From NCBI GenBank assembly GCA_947467405.1, contig CANIIN010000066.1, positions 1-9,721 on the forward strand: 9,721 bases of DNA, written 5' to 3'. The position numbers and the translations under genes were made by a program. The number at the start of each line of letters is the position of its first letter. Position 1 is the stretch's first letter. This DNA is from Betaproteobacteria bacterium (GTDB lineage Bacteria; Pseudomonadota; Gammaproteobacteria; Burkholderiales; SG8-39). Shown here piece by piece: positions 5,836-9,721 of this stretch. The notes under the pieces are model-generated. The model made no database searches, was not told the origin of the DNA, and saw nothing but the letters and a program-made list of their open reading frames with translations.

Positions 5836-5918
5836 TGTCGGCGCGACTGGTGAAATTGCCAATCGACTGCAGCGCGATGTGCGCCACGTTGCATGGTTGG
5901 AGGATGTATGGCATTTGA
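5835..5918 (+). CDS. Possible 27-codon bridging ORF between pilI and pilJ
   Basis: A short frame starts in the pilI stop codon (TGATG, its ATG at 5835) and ends with TGA at 5916-5918, eleven bases into pilJ if pilJ starts at 5908. It begins MSARLVKLPIDC and resembles no family I know. Its placement would let ribosomes leaving pilI translate through to the pilJ start, i.e. translational coupling. Chance occurrence is quite possible at this length, so this is offered as a candidate leader or coupling ORF and not as an established protein. Confidence 0.2.
   Translation: MSARLVKLPIDCSAMCATLHGWRMYGI
5899..5903 (+). promoter_or_regulatory. Ribosome binding site deciding the pilJ start
   Basis: GGAGG at 5899-5903 lies four bases before the ATG at 5908. 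A second in-frame ATG at 5893 lies upstream of this site and would add MVGGC, so the Shine-Dalgarno site favours 5908. Confidence 0.65.
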
Positions 5919-8100
5919 GGCGCCGGGCAGCAAGCCGGGGCGCAACGAACAGGCGCCTGCCGACGAGTTCGCGGAAGTGATCACGGCGGCTGCTGATCTC
6001 GCGGTGCGTCCGCTCGCCAGCCCCCTGCCGGTCATCGGCCGAATGCCGGTGTCGCGGCAGTACCTGATACTGGGCACCTTGTTGGTCGCACTGCTGATCC
6101 TGTTCGGCGTCACCGTCGTAACGGACAACCGCCAGTCTTCCTATGGCACGGTGTATCTCTCGACATCGGCCAACATGCGCATGCTCACGCAACGCATCCC
6201 CAAGGCGACGCAAAGCGGCTTGTCGGGCAACTTCGCCGCCTTCAGTCAACTGCAGCTTGCACGCGACCAGTTCGTATCCGGCCTGAAGCTGCTGATGCTC
6301 GGTGGCGAAACGGCCGGCGTCAGTGTCCCGTCCAGTTCCGACGCCATTCAGCCGGCCCTCGACGTGCTGTCGAAGGATTGGGAAAAGACCGAACGCAATG
6401 TGACGCTGGTTCTCATGCAACAGAAGAACCTCTCGGGCCTGGGCGCTGCGGCCGGCTCGATGAGCGCCAGCAAGCCGGTGTTGCGCGAACTGGCCGATAA
6501 GTACCTGGTCGCCAGACAACAGGGCAAGACGGCGGCGGCTGATCTCGCCGCAGCCAGCCAGTTGATCGTTCTCACCGAACGCCTGGGCAACACCGCCAAC
6601 GCCATGCTCGGCGCGGAAACCGTCGATGCCAATGCAGCCGCCGCACTGACTCGCGACGGCAACGCCTTTCGCGAGCTGCTGATCGGCCAGCAGAAGAGCA
6701 CCGGCGATCCTGACCTGCGCCAGATCCTTTCCGATCTGGACAAGGCGTGTACCGATTTTCTCGATGCGGCCACCGCCATCGCCGGCAACGTGCAGAGCCT
6801 GGTGAACGCGCGCAAGGCGGCGCACCAGGTGGTGGACGATTCCGAGGCGCTCTTCACTGGCACGGAGAAAGTGGTGCAGGCCTACGAAGAGGAACTGACC
6901 GGTCGGGCCGGCAATTTCATCGCCCTGGCGGTATTTGCATTGCTGTCCGCCGGCGTCATCTGGCTGATGGTGCGTGTTTACGTCACCGACGAGCGCCTGC
7001 GCGCTGAAGAGTCCGAGCGCCTGCGCCGGGAATCGGAACGACAGCGCGAAATATCGGAGCAGCAGCGCCTGGAGATCGAACGCCAGAGCCGCGCAATCGA
7101 ACAGCAGAATCGCGCCAACCAGGATGCCATCCTGCGCCTGATGAATGAAATGGCCGATCTGGCCGACGGCGACCTGCGCACGCGCGCCACGGTGACCGAG
7201 GAAATTACCGGAGCCATCGCCGACTCGGTCAACTTCACGGTGGAAGAACTCTCCAAGCTGGTGGCGCGCATCAATGACGCGGCCGCCCAACTGACTGACT
7301 CCACGGCTTCCGCCAAGCGCACTTCCGAGCAATTGCTGGCCGCCGCCGATTACCAATCCACGGAGATTCGCGACTCGAGCGCATCGGTGCTCGGCATGGC
7401 GCAGGCCATGACGCGCATCTCCAGCGGTGCCGCGCAGTCCGCAGAGGTGGCGCGCCAGTCACTGAACGTGGCGGGCAAGGGCGCCCAGGCGGTGCAGAAC
7501 TCCATTGCCGGCATGGACGAAATTCGCGAGCAGATCCAGGAGACCGCCAAGCGCATCAAGCGGCTGGGTGAGTCGTCGCAGGAGATCGGCGAGATCGTCG
7601 AACTCATATCCGACATCACCGAGCAGACCAACGTGCTGGCCTTGAATGCCGCCATCCAGGCCGCCAGCGCCGGCGAGGCCGGGCGCGGATTCTCGGTCGT
7701 TGCCGAAGAAGTGCAGCGGCTCGCCGAGCGGTCCGCCGCGGCGACGCGCCAGATCGGCAGTATCGTCAAGACCATCCAGAGCGATACGCAGGACACCGTC
7801 AGCGCCATGGAGAAAAGCACGCAGGGCGTGGTCGAGGGCGCCAAACTGTCGGACGCCGCCGGGCAGTCGCTGCAGGAAATCGGCGACGTATCGAAGAAGC
7901 TGGCAGGGCTGATCGCCGACATCACCACCGTGACCGAAGAACAGTCGCGCGCCGCCGGCACGGTGGCGCGCAGCATGCAGGACATTCTGAACATCACCGA
8001 GCAGACCACCGCCGGCACGCAACGCACCGCACAGTCCATCGATCAGTTGTCCCAGCTGGCAGCGAGCCTCAAGGGCTCGGTGTCCAATTTCAAGATCTGA
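5908..8100 (+). CDS. pilJ: Type IV pilus methyl-accepting chemotaxis receptor PilJ
   Basis: The transmembrane receptor of the Pil-Chp system, reported in P. aeruginosa to sense the pilus or surface contact and to signal through PilI to ChpA. It has 730 residues: a cytoplasmic N-terminal stretch (1-48), TM1 at about 51-71 (QYLILGTLLVALLILFGVTV), a periplasmic PilJ-type sensor region that begins with the STSANMRMLTQRI helix (85-97), TM2 at about 335-357 (AGNFIALAVFALLSAGVIWL), then a charged coiled coil (361-405), a HAMP-like section (about 405-460) and the signalling hairpin. The hairpin tip, about 571-608, reads ITEQTNVLALNAAIQAASAG then RGFSVVAEEVQRLAERSA, the kinase-contact motif of methyl-accepting proteins. 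The protein ends at SNFKI with no CheR-docking pentapeptide. It is slightly longer than the P. aeruginosa protein (about 680 residues), mostly through the N-terminal extension. Confidence 0.96.
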   Translation: MAFEAPGSKPGRNEQAPADEFAEVITAAADLAVRPLASPLPVIGRMPVSRQYLILGTLLVALLILFGVTVVTDNRQSSYGTVYLSTSANMRMLTQRIPKATQSGLSGNFAAFSQLQLARDQFVSGLKLLMLGGETAGVSVPSSSDAIQPALDVLSKDWEKTERNVTLVLMQQKNLSGLGAAAGSMSASKPVLRELADKYLVARQQGKTAAADLAAASQLIVLTERLGNTANAMLGAETVDANAAAALTRDGNAFRELLIGQQKSTGDPDLRQILSDLDKACTDFLDAATAIAGNVQSLVNARKAAHQVVDDSEALFTGTEKVVQAYEEELTGRAGNFIALAVFALLSAGVIWLMVRVYVTDERLRAEESERLRRESERQREISEQQRLEIERQSRAIEQQNRANQDAILRLMNEMADLADGDLRTRATVTEEITGAIADSVNFTVEELSKLVARINDAAAQLTDSTASAKRTSEQLLAAADYQSTEIRDSSASVLGMAQAMTRISSGAAQSAEVARQSLNVAGKGAQAVQNSIAGMDEIREQIQETAKRIKRLGESSQEIGEIVELISDITEQTNVLALNAAIQAASAGEAGRGFSVVAEEVQRLAERSAAATRQIGSIVKTIQSDTQDTVSAMEKSTQGVVEGAKLSDAAGQSLQEIGDVSKKLAGLIADITTVTEEQSRAAGTVARSMQDILNITEQTTAGTQRTAQSIDQLSQLAASLKGSVSNFKI

Positions 8101-8137
8101 CCGATATTTTGCGAAAAGACATGAACGCCGGATGGAT

Positions 8138-8285
8138 CTTCGCCGCGGACAACGCGGATTTCGCGGAGCAAAGCGGATCAGGAGCGGAACATGGAAAGGG
8201 CCATGACTTTCGCCTGACGCATGCCCTCAAGTCCCGTGCGGCCGCCATGCAAGTCCGCGTTCATCCGTGTTCATCGGCGGTGAAG
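8138..8285. repeat. Palindrome-ended intergenic element, copy 2 (between pilJ and chpA)
   Basis: Most of the 199-base gap between pilJ and chpA is an element with inverted ends. CTTCGCCGC (8138-8146) pairs with 8277-8285 (one G-U in RNA), and AACGCGGA (8151-8158) is the exact inverse complement of 8254-8261. The left side carries GCGGA five times, at 8145, 8154, 8163, 8173 and 8184; the right side is AGTCCGCGTTCATCCGTGTT continuing to 8280. Both ends can be aligned with 802-1040 in the same orientation. A 58-codon frame (8121-8297) runs through it but looks like translated repeat. Because it lies within the pil-chp transcription unit, it would be transcribed and could fold. Confidence 0.6.
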
Positions 8286-8299
8286 GCGGTGTCGTAAAG

Positions 8300-9721
8300 A
8301 TGAACGCCCGCACCCAATTCGACGCCGGCCCCCTGTCATGGGTGAAGGGCGAGATCGACCAGGCCATGCGCGCCGGGGCGGATGCGCTGCGCGAGTTCGC
8401 GGCGGGCGGGGCGATCGATGTTGCGAAGTTCCATGCCGGCGTCGCCCACCTGCATCAGGCCAACGGCGCGCTGGCCATCGTCGGTCTGGACGGCGTGACG
8501 CGCGTCGCCGAGGAACTCGAAGGTTTGCTGGCCGACATCGGCAAGGGAGTCGTGGCGGGTGAGCCGGCGGTATTCGCATTGTGCGCACGCGTGATCACCG
8601 CCATCACCGGCTATCTCGAGCAACTCATGTCCGGCGCGGCAAACCAGCCGCTGCGCCTGTTCCCGATCTACAGCGAACTGGTCGCGGCGCGCAACGGCGG
8701 CGACGCGCAGAAAGCCGATCAGGCCGACCTGTATTTTCCCGATTTGTCGCCGCGGCCGCCGCGGCGCGAGCGGATGCCGGTGACGCTGCATTCCGAGGAA
8801 GCGCCGCGCTACTTCCGTGACCAGCGCACGCGCTATCAGCGGGGTTTCCTGAAATGGCTGAAGAACGATGCCAGCGGGAACGAGGGCGCACAGGACATGT
8901 TCGAAGCGGTGCGCGCCATCGAACAGACCCAGGGCCTGACCTCGCAGCGCTCGTTCTGGTGGGCGGCGCAGGCTTTCTTCGAGGCGCTGGTGCAGGGTGC
9001 GCTGCCGGCTGATCTCGATGCCCGCCGCATCTGCAATCGCGTCGAGGCGCAACTGCGCCGGCTGGTGGAAGGCTCGCAGAACGTCGCGGAGCGCCTGATG
9101 CGTGAAGTGCTGTACGGCATAGCCCTGGCGCGGCCGATCACTCCCGCCATCGAAGAGGTGCAGCAAACCTTCCGTCTGGCCGGCACCGTGCCGGGAGCGG
9201 ACGACGCTCCTGCCGCGGAACCCGCGGCCCTGGCGCAGGTGCGCGAAGTGCTGGCGCAGGTGAAGGATTGCTGGAACCGCCTTGCCACCGAACCGGTCGG
9301 CCCCGCCGCGACCGGCTCCGCCAGCGGCGCTTCACCCGCTGGGCATGCGGGCAGCGTTGAAGCCGTCGCGCCGACGATCGGCGATTTCAATGCGCTGTCG
9401 TCCAGGCTGGTCGCGGAGACCGGGCGCCTGGGCCATGCCGACGTCGCCAGGCTTGCCACCGATATTCACGATGTCGGCGTGTGGCTGTCGGCTGATACCG
9501 CGCGCATGAGCGAAGTGGTGGCGCTGGAAGTGGCCACGGCGCTGCTGTTGCTGGAGAACGTGGCCGAGCGTTTCGCCGCGCCGGGTGCGACGCCCGGCGA
9601 GGACTTCCGCGAGCAACGCGAATTCGTGTCGTCGCGACTGACGGCGATGAAGGACGGCAAGCTGTTGCGCACCGCGCCGGGCATCCCGCTGCTGGATGAA
9701 ATGTCGCGACGCGCGCAGGAA
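8300..9721 (+). CDS. chpA: Type IV pilus chemosensory histidine kinase ChpA, N-terminal part
   Basis: An open frame of 474 codons that runs off the right end. It is the start of the large CheA-type hybrid kinase of the Pil-Chp system, which in P. aeruginosa is about 2,470 residues with several phosphotransfer domains, a kinase core, a CheW-like domain and a receiver. Here only the N-terminal helical part is visible. It opens MNARTQFDAGPLSWVKGEID, like the (L)xWVKGEI opening of other ChpA proteins, which supports the start at 8300 despite a poor ribosome binding site. Residues 44-80 (FHAGVAHLHQANGALAIVGL and onward) form a degenerate Hpt-like helix pair. Residues 160-300 are helical (RYFRDQRTRYQRGFLKWLKN). 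A low-complexity Ala/Gly/Pro linker lies at about 331-357. The kinase core and any receiver lie beyond the window. Confidence 0.9.
   Translation, partial: MNARTQFDAGPLSWVKGEIDQAMRAGADALREFAAGGAIDVAKFHAGVAHLHQANGALAIVGLDGVTRVAEELEGLLADIGKGVVAGEPAVFALCARVITAITGYLEQLMSGAANQPLRLFPIYSELVAARNGGDAQKADQADLYFPDLSPRPPRRERMPVTLHSEEAPRYFRDQRTRYQRGFLKWLKNDASGNEGAQDMFEAVRAIEQTQGLTSQRSFWWAAQAFFEALVQGALPADLDARRICNRVEAQLRRLVEGSQNVAERLMREVLYGIALARPITPAIEEVQQTFRLAGTVPGADDAPAAEPAALAQVREVLAQVKDCWNRLATEPVGPAATGSASGASPAGHAGSVEAVAPTIGDFNALSSRLVAETGRLGHADVARLATDIHDVGVWLSADTARMSEVVALEVATALLLLENVAERFAAPGATPGEDFREQREFVSSRLTAMKDGKLLRTAPGIPLLDEMSRRAQE

Noticed and set aside
5239..7356. A 705-codon open frame on the minus strand opposite pilI and pilJ
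   Set aside because: It lies antisense to two well-recognised pil genes. Its product is low in recognisable motifs and rich in His, Gly, Gln and Arg, as expected from reverse reading of GC-rich coding sequence. Long antisense frames are common at this base composition.
8138..8285. CRISPR array or insertion sequence
   Set aside because: The repeated units are 5-10 bases without spacers of CRISPR size, and there is no transposase frame, so only a non-autonomous repeat is supported.
8109..8297. A small plus-strand frame between pilJ and chpA (58 codons from ATG 8121)
   Set aside because: It is made almost entirely of the palindrome-ended repeat, has no clear ribosome binding site and resembles no protein family.
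8336..9166. A 276-codon minus-strand frame opposite chpA
   Set aside because: The plus-strand frame here continues uninterrupted to the window end and matches the ChpA N-terminus, so the minus frame is a shadow.

Overview
This is a GC-rich bacterial window with dense, mostly co-oriented genes. The gene content and order point to a betaproteobacterium: a thiD-thiE-hemL run divergent from a small rubredoxin gene, followed by pilG-pilH-pilI-pilJ-chpA. Something in the Rhodocyclales/Nitrosomonadales/Burkholderiales range fits, but I cannot place it more precisely by eye. Using hemL (glutamate-1-semialdehyde aminomutase) for heme synthesis fits this group, which makes 5-aminolevulinate by the C5 route.

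Left half, minus strand, read from right to left: thiD (3952-3077), thiE (3046-2393) and hemL (2328-1042) form a likely operon for the pyrimidine and coupling steps of thiamine synthesis plus a heme precursor step. After a 263-base gap come a GNAT acetyltransferase (778-188) and the first 31 codons of an enoyl-CoA hydratase family gene (95-1), which runs off the window. Divergent from thiD is a 61-residue rubredoxin gene (4045-4230).

Right half, plus strand: the Pil-Chp chemosensory cluster that controls type IV pilus twitching in relatives such as Pseudomonas aeruginosa. PilG and PilH are single-domain response regulators, PilI is a CheW-like adaptor, PilJ is the transmembrane methyl-accepting receptor, and ChpA is the large CheA-type hybrid kinase, of which only the first 474 codons are inside the window. 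pilG and pilH overlap by 4 bases and the others are closely spaced, so they are probably one transcription unit.

The most unusual part is noncoding. The gap between hemL and the GNAT gene (802-1040) and the gap between pilJ and chpA (8138-8285) each hold an element with inverted ends built from the same short phrase (TCCGCGTT / CCGCGGA). The two copies can be aligned at both ends in the same orientation but differ in their interiors. This looks like a dispersed, palindrome-ended repeat family that has entered two unrelated loci, one of them inside the pilus chemosensory operon. The first copy also contains a chain of small hairpins. Otherwise the window is conserved housekeeping and motility genes. 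I see no CRISPR array, tRNA, rRNA, transposase or defence system.
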